A stretch of DNA of 64,000 nucleotides from positions 865,814 to 929,813 of the forward strand of contig SRSI01000035.1 of the NCBI GenBank assembly GCA_005656395.1, in the 5' to 3' direction. Positions 35,276 to 46,276 of this stretch are shown here, piece by piece. The DNA comes from Strongyloides papillosus. Taxonomy: Eukaryota; Nematoda; Chromadorea; Rhabditida; Strongyloididae. Position 1 is the stretch's first letter. Each line of letters opens with the position of its first letter. The notes beneath the pieces were generated by a model. The model was not told the origin of the DNA. It saw only the letters and a list, made by a program, of their open reading frames with translations, and did not search any database. The translations under genes and the position numbers were made by a program.

Positions 35276-35447
35276 TTCACTCTATGGAGCTAGATCGAAT
35301 TTAGAATCTCTTCTTTTTTTAACATTATTTGAATATATTTGTATTTCTTAAAATGAATAACCATAAATGTCTTTGTTTTTAGTAAGTAATAATAAATATA
35401 AAATATATGGTAATAAAAATATTTATTATTGAAATCTTTTTGAAATA
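35276..35447 (-). pseudogene. Second, more decayed relic of the Thr-repeat gene family
   Basis: On the minus strand, AAGATTTCAATAATAAATAT resembles the start of exon 1 without its ATG. Further on, AAAAGAAGAGATTCT and CTAGCTCC..AGTGAAG align with exon 2 of the intact gene (8513-8570). No frame survives. Confidence 0.4.
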
Positions 35448-36712
35448 CTTTAATAAAAAATTAAATTCTTCCAAATTCATTTTTTTATCTTAAAAATTTG
35501 TCTATGGTAAAATATCAAAGTATAACTTTTAATAAAAAACTTTAGCTATATTTTTAGCAACAGTCATTTAAAAATTGAACGCATATACTATAAAAAATTC
35601 TTTATTCACTTTCAATAATTCAAAGTTTATAGTTTCATCTATAATATCATCATAACATAATCAATGTTTAGTGAAATTTTTTATCCATACATATATTTTG
35701 TGAGAACAATATATAATGACTCAATTTCTATACTTAAAAAAATCTTTTTTTATTAACTATTTATAGCAGTAAAATTTTTTCAAATTGTTTCTATCATTTC
35801 ATAATCAAACAAAACATTTAATTAATTATAATATTGCAGAAAATGTAATGCTCTTAATACAACTATAATTAATTGTGAAACAATATGATTAGTAAGAAGT
35901 TTAGTTAAATTAAAAGATAGATTAAAATCATTGTAAATAGGTAAGCAGAACATAATGTAATGTATAAAAAATATCAGCATGTGCTTATCTGAAAATTAAT
36001 ATCTTATGTTATTAGAATTAACCAGGGGTTGGCAAAAATGAAAATAATTATCCTTTATAATGGAATCTAATTTTTAGGCTTGAAGAATAGAATGAGACGG
36101 TATTTAAAATTTTCTATAAATTTTAAACGGCAAACTATACTTCCAATAAAATCTAGGAACTAAACATTAGTAAAAATAAATAATCAAATAAAAAAAATAA
36201 ATAATATAAGAAATTTAATCTATATTAGTTTAAACAAATGTAATTATTTTATTATAATTTTTCTAGTTTTCTATTATTAATTTACATAAACTAACTAATC
36301 ACAATTCATTTTGCAAGAATATTATTTATCTCTCGTTAATTGTAAAAAAAATTTGAATGACTAAGTCTAATGATAACATTGAGGTTTAAAATTAAGTTCC
36401 AATAGTTAATGAAGTTTGAAAATATATGTAAAATTACTAGAAATTTTAAAAGAGAAAAAAGTAAAAAATCAAATTATTAACAGATTATTGATCTAGAAAT
36501 TCAATTATAAGTAAACAATGAAAAATAGCAATTTGAAGGATAAAATGAATTTATACATAGCACACAAAAAATAAGTGCAAATAAGTACTTGATCATATTA
36601 CATGAAATGATCAATTTCATTAAATACAGAATATATTCTTTAAATAATCAAATTCCACTATAAAATGAAACTATACTAACAATTGCAACAAAATTATTTT
36701 TCATTACATGAT
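35448..36712. other. Gene-free AT-rich stretch
   Basis: No coding or RNA gene recognised. It forms the upstream region of the astacin-like gene that follows. Confidence 0.4.
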
Positions 36713-38145
36713 ATGAGATTAAATTTCTTATTTTTATTAATTGCTAAACTATTTCTTTTTCATAATATAATTGTAAGGTTAATATTTATCAAAGTTAAAA
36801 TTTAATTTTATAGAATTGTCAGTGTGATCCTGAAACCGATAGTGAAACACTTACAAGAAGGAAAAGAGCCATATTAAATGTTCGAGAATGGCAGTGGAAA
36901 AATTTTCCAATAAAATATCAAATCGGTGAAAATGTCAGTGTACATAAAATTCAAGATGCAATACATTTAATTGAAAAGGAAACGTGTTTAACATTTGAAA
37001 AAGTTGAAAAGTTAGAAACGGAAGGTTTATTGTTTTTACGTGGTGATAATTGTACAACTGAAATTGGAAAACGTTACGGTTCTAAACCACATAAGATTTT
37101 TATGCCAAAATACTGTCAAGAATCTTATGCTGTTGAGAGACTAATTATGCATGCTTTAGGAGCTATCCTTGAAACATCAAGACCTGATAGAGATAAATAT
37201 ATTGAAATCATTGAAAATAATACCAGGACGGAACTTTTAAAGTATATTGATATAGTTCCAAAATGTGCTGTAAATACCTATGGTATTTCATATGATTATA
37301 AATCAGTATTACATGTTGGTCCATACTTTTATAGTAAAGGTCCAGGGCCATTTATAAAGTCCAAACAGAGTCTTCATCAAGATCAAATTGGTTACGTGAT
37401 GCATATGTCATTTAACGATATAAAATCATTAAATATGCATTTCTGTAAAAAAAAATGTTTGAAGAAAAAATGTAGGAAAGGAAAATGTCAGATGAAAAAA
37501 AAAATTAATTGTAAAAATTACGGATATCCAGATTCAAAAAATTGTAAGCAATGTAAATGCTTAAAATTTTTTAATGGTACTAAATGTGAGCATTTTAAAC
37601 ATAATGCATCAGAAGTTTGTAACAAAACAGACCTTAAAGCAGAATCAGATTATCGAAGTGTTAATTTGACGTTGAAAGAGCAATGTTTCTGGCGTATTAG
37701 AGCAGATCCTGCTAAGAATCATATCGTATCAATGAATGTGTCGATAATATCAGTGCTTCCAAATAAAACTTTGAATTGCCAACAGACGAAATTCTTCGAA
37801 ATAAGATATGGTCGTGATAAATCTGTTTCTGGAGCAATCATTTGTGGTAATGTTACGAATTTGGAAATAAAATCCGAAGATCATGAAGTATATATACACA
37901 ACAGTCATTTTAGGCCTGATTTCTATGTTGAACTAAAATTTAAGAAAGAAAAAATTTGTAGAGATAAAAAAGGACAAATAGTTGAATGTAAACCAAAAAA
38001 ATGCAAAAAACCAAAGAAAAACAAAAAACCAAAAAAACCAATAAAACCCAAAAAACCAATTAAAGTCAAAAAACCAAAAAAATGCAAAACTAAGGGTAAA
38101 AATAAACATCACCATCATCATATCAACATAAATATAAAACATTAA
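36713..38145 (+). CDS. Catalytically dead astacin-EGF-CUB protein (pseudoprotease)
   Basis: Exons 36,713-36,772 (signal peptide MRLNFLFLLIAKLFLF) and 36,814-38,145, separated by a 41-bp phase-0 intron; 463 aa. A dibasic TRRKRAI (about residues 35-41) resembles the propeptide cleavage site. The astacin domain follows, then a Cys/Lys-rich EGF-like region (about 225-270) and a CUB domain (about 287-395, VCNKTDL..FYVELKF). The tail is rich in Lys-Pro-Lys and ends with a His cluster. The astacin zinc site, normally HExxHxxGxxHE, reads RLIMHALGAILE: first His is Arg, catalytic Glu is Leu, third His is Leu; only the middle His remains. The Met-turn SxMHY reads SVLHVG, so Met and the Tyr ligand are gone too. 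SRPDRD and the cysteines are kept, so the fold is probably intact but peptidase activity is not expected. Possible role: binding or decoy, by inference. Confidence 0.88.
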
Positions 38146-39281
38146 ACTTATCTTATTAAAAAACTATAGCGTAATGATAAATAGAAATTTACCCCCAATA
38201 CTCAATATGAACTAAATGACAAACTAATGTTCAGGCTTAAATACAAAACAAATTGGGACTAAGAATGGATAATACCAAACCATTAATCATATTTCATTTC
38301 TGCTTTTTTTTAATAAAATATGCTTCCTTCACAAAAATTATTAAATTAAAGAATAAACTGTAAATAAGTCTTTTAAGCTTATGATATCTTGTTTATTTAT
38401 TATTCAACTCACAGAAAAACATCGTTTTTCGTCTTATTGGTGATCATATTCAAAGTTTATTATTTAAAGGATGAAAAATGATTTAATTTAAAAAAAAATA
38501 ATCATTAACACGACGAAAAGTAATGTTTTTTTCTGAGTGAAATGATAATTTTTTATTGAGATTACCAAGAAAAAAGATCATTGTCAGATTTCATATAAAA
38601 ATTCTTTTTCTTTTAATATAATGTATAAAATATTTTTTTGAGTAGAGATAAAGAATACTTTTAATTTACATCTTAGCTACATATAAAGGTGTCCCAGAAA
38701 TAAGTTTACACTTTTGAACATTATTAATTTCTTTCGTTCTTTAAATAAAAACATGAAATTAAATTACTCTGTAGATTTAAGAAGCAATGTTTTTAATTTT
38801 GTGTCACAATATGGAAATTTTATCCTACCAGAATTTATTAAATTTTTAGAAAATTGTATTTTTTTCACTTAAATGAAGTAGCTTTTTAGTATTGAAAAAT
38901 ATCAACATTATTGTTTTACACGTTAAAAGCATAACTTCTTCTATACTCGAATCTACAAAATGTTAGTTGTTGTACTTTATTAACATTATTTTTAAAAATT
39001 AAAGCTTATTGAGAAATTAAACAGAAATGTTTTACCAGCATTCTTACAGAGCAAACAAAGCTCTATTGAGTAAGCATAATATTATTAAATACAAATAAAT
39101 TTGACGAAAACTACTATTTTACCAATGTTCACTAATTTTATACTTTTGGAATATCCCGTAAAATTAAATAATCTAAAGAATCATCTTTTAATCAATTTAT
39201 AAAACAATTTCTAAATAACAATAAACTCCTTTAAAATTAAAAAAAAATTTAACAAAAAACAATTTCCTCCATCCAAAACTC
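38146..39281. other. Gene-free stretch, possible mariner-type relic
   Basis: No gene. At 38,686 the sequence ggtgtcccagaaataagttt resembles mariner-type ends, and an imperfect inverse (acttttggaatatcccgta) lies at about 39,142-39,160. The pairing is poor, so no element is called. Confidence 0.3.
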
Positions 39282-39964
39282 TTAAACTTCTTCTTTATGT
39301 TCCTCTTTTTGTTCACCCCTTTGAGGCTTAACAATAAATCTATTAGCTGTCCTGGGTAATGCATCCAATTGTTCCTTATATTTCCTATCAATTTTAATAT
39401 TTTTAGCTTCCTTCTTGACTTCAGCATCCTCGGTAACCTGTTTTTTATAATCTAAAACTTGATTAAATAATGTTGCAACACCAAATGAAGCTATCTTTGC
39501 AAGATTCCTTTCCTTTGTTCTATCTTTAACGTAGTTTGGTTTCACCATACCTAGCTTCAAATGAGCTATCTTTTCTCTTTTTTTCTCAACCATCTCACGT
39601 TTTGTTAACCTCATTGAAGCTTTAGCCAATTTCTCTTTTCTATTAAGTGCCTTAACACTGTCAAGTTGAACAACTTTCATTTTTCCATTTCTCATGTTTG
39701 CATTTGGAACTACACCTTCCTCGTCTGATGATGTCTCTTCCTCTGATTCTTCTTCATCATACTGAGCACTATCCTCAGAATCATCATCTTCATCATTATC
39801 TGTTGATTTTGTATTTTTTATTCCAAAATCACCATCATCATCAGATCCAAAATCGTCTATCATTACCTCGTCATCTGAAAATATTTAGTTTGATTAAAGA
39901 AAATGATTTTAAACCTACCTTCTTCTTCTATTTCAATTTCAGGAGCCTTCCTCTTTAGTGACAT
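39282..39964 (-). CDS. RRP15: RRP15-like ribosome biogenesis protein
   Basis: Exons 39,919-39,964 and 39,282-39,874 (44-bp intron, phase 1); 212 aa. RRP15 is a nucleolar protein of the pre-60S particle needed for processing of the large-subunit rRNA precursor. The N-terminal third is strongly acidic (DDDGD, DNDEDDDSEDS, EEESEEETSSDEE), typical of nucleolar factors. The Rrp15 domain follows, with KEKLAKASMRLTKREMVEKK, the hallmark ERNLAKIASFGVATLFNQV, and a basic C-terminus. The length is close to nematode and yeast proteins of the family. The start MSLKRKAPEIE comes from the upstream exon and is 193 bp from the divergent NAA20 start, so the two genes probably share a bidirectional promoter. 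No anomalies. Confidence 0.88.
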
Positions 39965-40156
39965 AATTAAAGTAATAAAAAAAAATATACAATTTATTTA
40001 TAAACAACAACTTATAAAACAATATTTTCTAATGAAATTATTCTTTCAAAATATTTAAAACATTTCCCCAAGCAGTAAACAAACATTCCACTGAAGATGA
40101 CTATTTGTTATAACACAGTTATTAAGTCTTCAAAAAATAAGGTTTATTCTTGAACG
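39965..40156. promoter_or_regulatory. Shared divergent promoter region of RRP15 and NAA20
   Basis: Only 192 bp separate the two divergent start codons, so both promoters must lie here or overlap the genes. No individual motif is assigned. Confidence 0.5.
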
Positions 40157-40706
40157 ATGTGTACTATAAGATCATTTGAGATTGATGATCTACTACATTT
40201 CAATAACGTTAATCTAGATATAATGACCGAAACATATACTTGCGGTTATTATCTTAATTACATCATTCAATGGCCAGAATATTGTGTTACTGCTCAAGAT
40301 TATGACGGAACAATAATGGGATATGGTATGTTAATATTTAAAATAAAAAATATATAATATTTTACATATTCTTTAAGTATTTGGTAAATCAGAAACAAAT
40401 GGATTACCATGGCATGGACATATTACGGCATTAACAGTTGCTGAAGACTATAGACGTTTAGGATTAGGATCACAAATGATAGCGGGATTAGAGAAAACCT
40501 CAGATATACAAGATTGTTATTTTGTGGATTTGTACGTTCGTGTGTCAAATGTGGCAGCTGTTAATATGTACAAAAAACTTGGTTACTCTATTTATAATCG
40601 AATAAAAAATTATTATTCTGGTGAGAGGGATGAAGATGCCTTTGATATGAGAAAATGCCTATCTGCAGATCCTAATGGTATTTATTTAAGTAAAAATAAT
40701 CATTGA
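40157..40706 (+). CDS. NAA20: N-alpha-acetyltransferase 20, NatB catalytic subunit
   Basis: Exons 40,157-40,325 and 40,378-40,706 with a 52-bp phase-1 intron; 165 aa. It acetylates the N-terminus of proteins beginning Met-Asp, Met-Glu, Met-Asn or Met-Gln, in complex with the NAA25 auxiliary subunit on ribosomes. GNAT fold motifs: IRSFEIDDLLHFNNVNLD at the N-terminus, LPWHGHITALTVAEDYRRL, the acetyl-CoA loop RRLGLGSQ, FVDLYVRVSN.AAVNMYKKLGY and the NatB-specific DEDAFDMRK. Alignment with the human enzyme is nearly collinear; the C-terminus is shorter by about ten residues. It is divergent from RRP15 and followed 135 bp later by a DMAC1-like gene on the same strand, compatible with an operon. 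Confidence 0.94.
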
Positions 40707-40823
40707 TCTTTATTATATTTTCTTATGATAATATATTTTTTGAATTAAAATTTTATTTTAATTTTTTACTTGGTATTTCCTATCCATACATATAACTTTT
40801 TTAATCTATTATCGCATTAACCT

Positions 40824-40836
40824 TAATATTGTTTAG
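40824..40836 (+). promoter_or_regulatory. Candidate trans-splice acceptor before the DMAC1-like gene
   Basis: aatattgtttag ends five bases upstream of the ATG at 40,842, after a pyrimidine-biased tract and close behind the NAA20 stop. This fits a spliced-leader acceptor of a downstream operon gene. It could instead be a chance AG. Confidence 0.35.
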
Positions 40837-40841
40837 AGAAA

Positions 40842-41136
40842 ATGGGTGATTGTTTTGAATGTAAAGTTGCTGGAACTGGAGCAAGTTTTCTTATTGGATG
40901 TTATGCTTTATATAATCTTAAAGCTCCTTATTATGTTAAAAACCCACAACATAAATTTATACTGTATACAATTGCTGCTGGTTTGTTTTAAAGAATTTTA
41001 CTTTGATACAATTTTTTGTTTAGGTTGTTATTATATTTCATTTGCCAGGTGGAATTTGTACCCTCCATTTACGTCATTACGTACTAAAGCAGCTGTTGAT
41101 GAAGAAATGAGACAGAAAACTACTAAACGCCTCTAG
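40842..41136 (+). CDS. DMAC1-like small mitochondrial membrane protein (DUF4536)
   Basis: Exons 40,842-40,980 and 41,024-41,136 with a 43-bp phase-1 intron; 83 aa. It begins MGDCFECKVAGTGASFLIGC, matching the CxxC(R/K)V.sG.G....G pattern of DMAC1/TMEM261 proteins, which assist assembly of the distal membrane arm of respiratory complex I. Two hydrophobic segments (about 14-27 and 41-54) fit an inner-membrane hairpin. The C-terminal half is nematode-like and shares little with the human protein. It lies 135 bp downstream of NAA20 on the same strand, with an acceptor-like TTTAG just before the start. Family call is by short motif and size, so moderate. Confidence 0.62.
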
Positions 41137-41397
41137 ATTTAACCTTCATACTTTAAATAATCGTTATGTAAAAATATTAATAAATGTTATAATGCTTTTT
41201 ATTTTTTTTAAATAAATAAGTATAATCTTGAAAAAGTTTAATTAAAAGTTTCAAAGAATTATTAATGCAGCTTTAAAAATAATCTACAAAAATTTGATAT
41301 ATAGAATATTAAATGTTGTTTTATACGAAATTAATTGTATATTAATGAATATAAAATACATAAAACTTTTAATATTTATTTCACCTTTTATCAAAAT

Positions 41398-42017
41398 ATG
41401 AGAATTTTGCTACTCTTAATATTACCATTAATAATTCTTGGAGAAAATGTAACTGAAAAAGATTTAAATAAATGTTACACAAAATCTATTGAAAAAATTG
41501 AACATCTTTTTGGTAATTTTCTAACCAAAGAACAGGGTTTGAAAATATATAGTGAATGTATGGATATGTACTTTATGAATAAAACTTTAGTTGAAATCGT
41601 TCTTTTTCAAATACCAAATCAAGTTAAATACCTTAATTCACAGCAAATCAACACAGTTAGTGATTGTTTATTTGTTATCATAATTTAAAACTTTTTTACT
41701 AACAGATTAATAGTGTTATAGATAAAATCTCAACAATTCTTGGATCCACATCCGAAGCAGTAAAGTTACTAACAAAAGTTTCATATTCACTTCTTGATTT
41801 TATATCATCCGACAAGAAAAACATTGATATGGAAATAGAAAATAATTTTAAAAAAGATTTACCGTTAATTACTATCAAAAGAGAGACATGTCGTTCACTG
41901 TACAAAATTTTAACAGAAGACAAGAAAATTCAAATTTTGGATAAAATTAAAAGTTTAACACCAAGTGACAAGTTTGATGATTGCCTAAAAGAAGTCAGAA
42001 TGTTAATTAAATTATAA
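41398..42017 (+). CDS. Secreted four-cysteine protein of unknown family
   Basis: Exons 41,398-41,655 and 41,706-42,017 with a 50-bp phase-0 intron; 189 aa. A clear signal peptide (MRILLLLILPLIILG, cleavage about residue 15) is followed by a helical, charged mature protein. Four cysteines are arranged symmetrically, two in exon 1 (LNKCYTK, YSECMDM) and two in exon 2 (ETCRSLY, DDCLKEV), each amid Lys/Asp-rich helices; this suggests two disulfides or an internal duplication. No transmembrane segment follows the signal. I do not recognise the family; it looks like one of the many small secreted helical proteins of parasitic nematodes. The intron is placed because the first frame ends in an intronic stop soon after a GTTAGT donor. 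Confidence 0.68.
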
Positions 42018-42564
42018 TTATATTTCTTTTCAAACTTCGTAAATAAAAGTTTCTGATTACTAAAAATACATTTACAAAGGGGTGATTCATTCAATTTTAG
42101 TATCAATTTCTTGTAGGTAATAAATCAACTTTTATTAAAAATATAACTATTTTTAAAAACTCGTATAATAATATTCATGATCATTTTAAGATTATCTACC
42201 ACAAAAACCATCAACAACTTTATCCTTTTTTTATTTCCTTTTTATCTAACAAATGATATCACCGTTAACATTGATCCTACAAGACACTATAACGACTTTT
42301 AATAAATCAACACTAATGATAATTTATAATATGACTAATATAATTTAGGTCATAACTATGGCGCACCAAAAACTGTAAACGTATAAGATTTATTATAGAT
42401 AAATAAAATAATTTTTATGAAGATGAAACACTTCATCTTTTATCACTATAATATTATGGTATCTTATTTTCAGGAGTGCTTATAACTATAAAAATTATAC
42501 AACATTCAATTTTTAAATAATATTACCTATATTTCTTTAAACTTCTAAAAAATATATATATGAA
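42018..42564. other. Intergenic, promoter region of the patched-related gene
   Basis: No coding frame; assumed 3' UTR of the secreted gene and 5' control region of the next. No motif assigned. Confidence 0.35.
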
Positions 42565-45500
42565 ATGTCTTTTGATACTCTAATTCACAAAACTTTCTTT
42601 CGTTGGGGTCTCATTGTACATAATTATAAATTTTTTTTTCTAATACTTCCTTTATTATTAACTGCATTCCTATCTTATGGTTTTGTGTGGCTGGAGGAAC
42701 AGACGACAATTGATCCACAATATGTCTTCTCACCAGATGATGCTGCATGGAGGAGAGAAATGGGAGCATTAAAAGAACATTGGCCATTAGATGAAACAAG
42801 ATTTTACCCTGGTAAAAATTATGATCTTCATGGTTATGTTGATGTTATTGTTTCTGTTAGAAAAGATTCAAATGATAGGAGACCTAATGTTTTAACGAAA
42901 AATAATATTCTTGAAGTTAAAAAAATTAATGATTATATTATTTATAATTTAACTGTCCCAATTGAACATAATGGAAAGGTATATCAAGCCACATATACTG
43001 ATTTATGTATGACATATGATTGGAAATGTTTCCTTAATGATCATATTGAAGTTTTATTGCCGAAAGAACAACATTTAAATACATTAAAAGGTATGAAATG
43101 TAATAAAAATATCCTATCAGATTTTGTACCTAACATGTCAATTTATTTTTTTTATTTATGACTTTACACTTTATATATGTCAGATGTATTTATAAATACT
43201 TATGAGTTGACACACATATATTTTTTATCCAACCCGGCTAGTATAGTGTAGGGGAAAGAAAAGTTGTTATATAGCAGACGTTGTTTTACGTAATTACGTT
43301 CATTCCAAATGAACACATACAAAAATTGGAACAATACAGAGAAGATTAGCATGGCCCCTGCGCAAGGATGACACGCAAAATCGTGAAGCGTTCCAAAATT
43401 TTTTTTGTTTTTTTATATGAATTTATTTCTTTTTTAGGTGAAGTAAGAAAATTTGCCGAGGAAATTTTTAACTCAGAGATTAAAGTAACCTACCCAATAG
43501 GATGGAGAGGAACTGAACCAATTTATTTTGGTGCACTTATTGGTGGTCCACATCTAACTGATGATGAAGGACATTTTAATTATGCTAAAGCAATCAGATT
43601 GACATACAATGTTCGTGAAGAGAATGTTGGAAACGTATCATATGTGTGGAGAAAAAAATTAGCAAGTTATTTGGCGAAAAAAAATCTAAATCAAAATGAA
43701 ATTCTTGAGTTTGGTTTATATCATAATGAATCTCTACCGGAAGGACTTCAACAAGTTGCGGATACCTTAACACCACAATTTGTTCTTATGTCAACCATGT
43801 TATTTGTTGTTTGTATGTTGTGTTCAATTGTTATTTACAATCATAGAAATGTTTTTGGTATCGATTGGGTTAGATCAAAACCGTTAGTTGGTTTTGCTGG
43901 TATAATATGTCCACTCCTTGCTACAGCTTCAGCATGGGGTTTGGCATTATGGTGTGGTGAATTATACAATGCCATTGTTAATATTTCACCATTTATTGTT
44001 ATATGTATTGGTATCGATGATCTTTTTATTATGATGACGGCATGGCATAGAACAAATCCTGATCTATCTACAGCAAGAAGGATGGGTGAAACATTATCTG
44101 AAGCTGCTGTTGCTATAACAATAACTTCAGCTACCGATATGTTGACATTTGGGATTGGTATATCTACATCACTTCCTGGTGTTAGATTATTTTGTTTATA
44201 TACTTTTTGGGGCGTAACATTCACATATCTCTATCAAATAACTTTTTTTACAGCTTTAATGGCATATGCTGGTGATTTAGAAACTAACGGTATCCATTCA
44301 ATGATACTAAAAAAAGCTTTAACATTCGATAAGGCAGATACTTTTGGTAAAAGATTTTTCCTCTCTGGTAGTATAAGTAGAAAAGAAAGTCATCAACAAA
44401 ATAGAAGAATATCAAATAATAGAATTGAACATATATCTGTATGTGGATCACAAAAATCATTACCTCCTCCAATACAAGAGTCTAAATTTGTTAACTTTAA
44501 AAAGTCAATATCAAAGTATTTTTCAAAATTTGAAACAGCTTACGATACAACAGATGAATATATAAGTTCACACCAAGATTCTGATACTTTTGTGAGTAAC
44601 TTTTTCCGTCAAATATATGGTCCAATATTAATACATCCAAAAAGTAAGAAGTATATTCTTGGAATGTATTTAGTTTATATTCTAACAGCACTATTTGGTT
44701 GTACACAAATAAAAGAAGGTTTAAATCCAAAGAATTTGATTCTTGGTGATTTTTACTTGGCCAAATTTTATGAATTGATTGAAGAAACTTTTTGGGAAGA
44801 GGGGTTACAAGTACAAGTTGTTATAAATAGACCACCAAACTTTTTCAATAAAACACAAAGACAACAATTTGATGAAATGCTACGGGATTTTGAGGATACA
44901 CCTTATACAATGAGACATAATGCTACAATGTTATTTTTACCGTCATTTGAAAATAAATTGAATGAAGATTACGAATTACTAAATATTCCATACCCTAATT
45001 CAACTAAAGAATGGTATACAAGATGTCGAGAATGGGTTGTTTCAAGTGGTGGGAGAAAACTATGGGAAATGGATATGCATTGGAAGACTAATAATGAATC
45101 ATCTGAAGATTATCTTAAATTATCTGCTATCAGATTCCAAATTGGTTTAAAAAATTATAAAACACCTACAGATCATACTTTTAGTTGTAAGATGATGAGA
45201 GATATTGCCTCTAAATATCCTAATTTGAATATTACAACATTCCATGAATATTATCCTTTTGCTGATCAGGTATAGAATTTAATCTTTTAATTGTTTTAAT
45301 TAACTTTTTTAGTATCTTGAGTTGAAACCAGCTCTTATTAGAAATTGTTTACTTGCTGTTGCATGTATGCTGATTGTCTCGTTAATCATGATTCCAAATT
45401 ATGGAGCTGCTTATATTCTTGTTTATGCTATTATATCAATAGATATCGGTGTTCTTGGGTACATGGCTTTATGGAATATAAACTTAGAATCAGTCTCAAT

Positions 45501-46005
45501 GATAACAGTAATAATGTCAATTGGTTTCTCTGTTGATTTATCAGCTCACATAGTTTATGCTTATGTCTGCTCTGAAGGAAATAGCAATAAAAAAGCTATA
45601 ACAGCACTTGAGACATTAGGATGGCCAGTATTTTTGGGAGCATTCACAACAATATTAGGTATTTTGACATTAGCATTTGTTGACGCACATATTGTTAAAA
45701 TATTCTTTAAAGTAACATTCCTTGTTATAACATTTTCAATGATCCATGGACTAATATTTTTACCAACAACATTAATTGTTTTTCTACCATCATTGGGACA
45801 AGATAAAGTTTCAAGTAAAACTAGTATTCAACATACTGTTAATATTCAAAATACGTTACCTAATATTGAAGATGATGATACTAAAAAAAGTTCCCAAAAC
45901 AATGAAGGATTTGACTCAGAGTCGGTTGACTCATACAAGTTGACAGAAATTAATATTAATGCTAGATTATCATTACCTATAAAAGATTTATCAAATAATA
46001 ACTAG
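42565..46005 (+). CDS. ptr: Patched-related (PTR) membrane protein with sterol-sensing domain
   Basis: Exons 42,565-43,090, 43,438-45,269 and 45,313-46,005; 1016 aa. It belongs to the nematode PTR/PTCHD family: RND-type 12-helix membrane proteins thought to move lipids or sterols and needed in worms for cuticle and molting. One N-terminal helix is followed by a large extracellular loop. A sterol-sensing domain of five or six helices comes next ([20 protein letters not shown] onward), with the RND-type [15 protein letters not shown] motif. A second extracellular loop and a last helical bundle follow, with the matching [17 protein letters not shown] motif. The cytoplasmic tail is short and Ser/Asp-rich. 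The first intron (347 bp) is several times larger than its neighbours because it houses a U6 snRNA gene on the same strand. The second is 43 bp. Which numbered ptr gene this is cannot be told. Confidence 0.92.
43228..43275 (+). promoter_or_regulatory. Probable PSE and TATA of the intronic U6 gene
   Basis: A CCAACCCGGC segment lies about 66 bp upstream of the U6 start and resembles the proximal sequence element of nematode snRNA genes. TTATATAG lies about 25-30 bp upstream, where class-3 Pol III promoters have their TATA box. Both assignments rest on position and rough match. Confidence 0.5.
43298..43404 (+). ncRNA. U6: U6 spliceosomal snRNA
   Basis: Nearly identical to nematode U6 over its core: a 5' stem-loop GTTCATT..ATGAAC, then AATTGGAACAATACAGAGAA, which contains the invariant ACAGAGA box that pairs with the 5' splice site. 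GATTAGCATGGCCCCTGCGC follows, with the AGC triad and the U4-pairing region, then AAGGATGACACGC, the 3' stem CGTGAAGCGTTCC and a T tract. One base in the late stem differs from the C. elegans sequence I remember (GCAAAATCG for GCAAATTCG). A terminator and upstream promoter elements are present, so it looks like a real Pol III gene. It is nested in the first intron of the patched-related gene in the same orientation. Confidence 0.95.
43399..43406 (+). terminator. Pol III T-tract terminator of U6
   Basis: A run of eight T directly after the U6 3' end. Confidence 0.75.
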
Positions 46006-46276
46006 AAAAGTTAAATCGTAGAAATTATGAAAAAAAAACTAGAAAATTTATTATCTGCATAATATTATTAAAAGAACGGAGTTAATTGTTAATAATTACT
46101 ATTTCTTTTCAATACTTTATGATTATATCATACTTAATAACATTATTATAATTATATATTTATTTCTTATTCTCAGTTCATTAAAAATAAAACGTGTCAA
46201 TGTTTACCTAATGTCTTTAAATAACTTTTTATATATAAATATATTTTAACTTATCAATCCTATTTATTTATTTATT

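Noticed and set aside
38686..39160. Mariner-type miniature element
   Set aside because: The left end resembles a mariner terminus, but the inverse copy pairs too poorly to call an element.
39698..39958. His/Leu-rich plus-strand frame
   Set aside because: Antisense to the acidic region of RRP15.
43368..43437. N-terminal extension of the large patched-related frame
   Set aside because: It reads through the 3' part of U6 and the intron; the acceptor at 43,436-43,437 restores homology at GEVRKFAEE.
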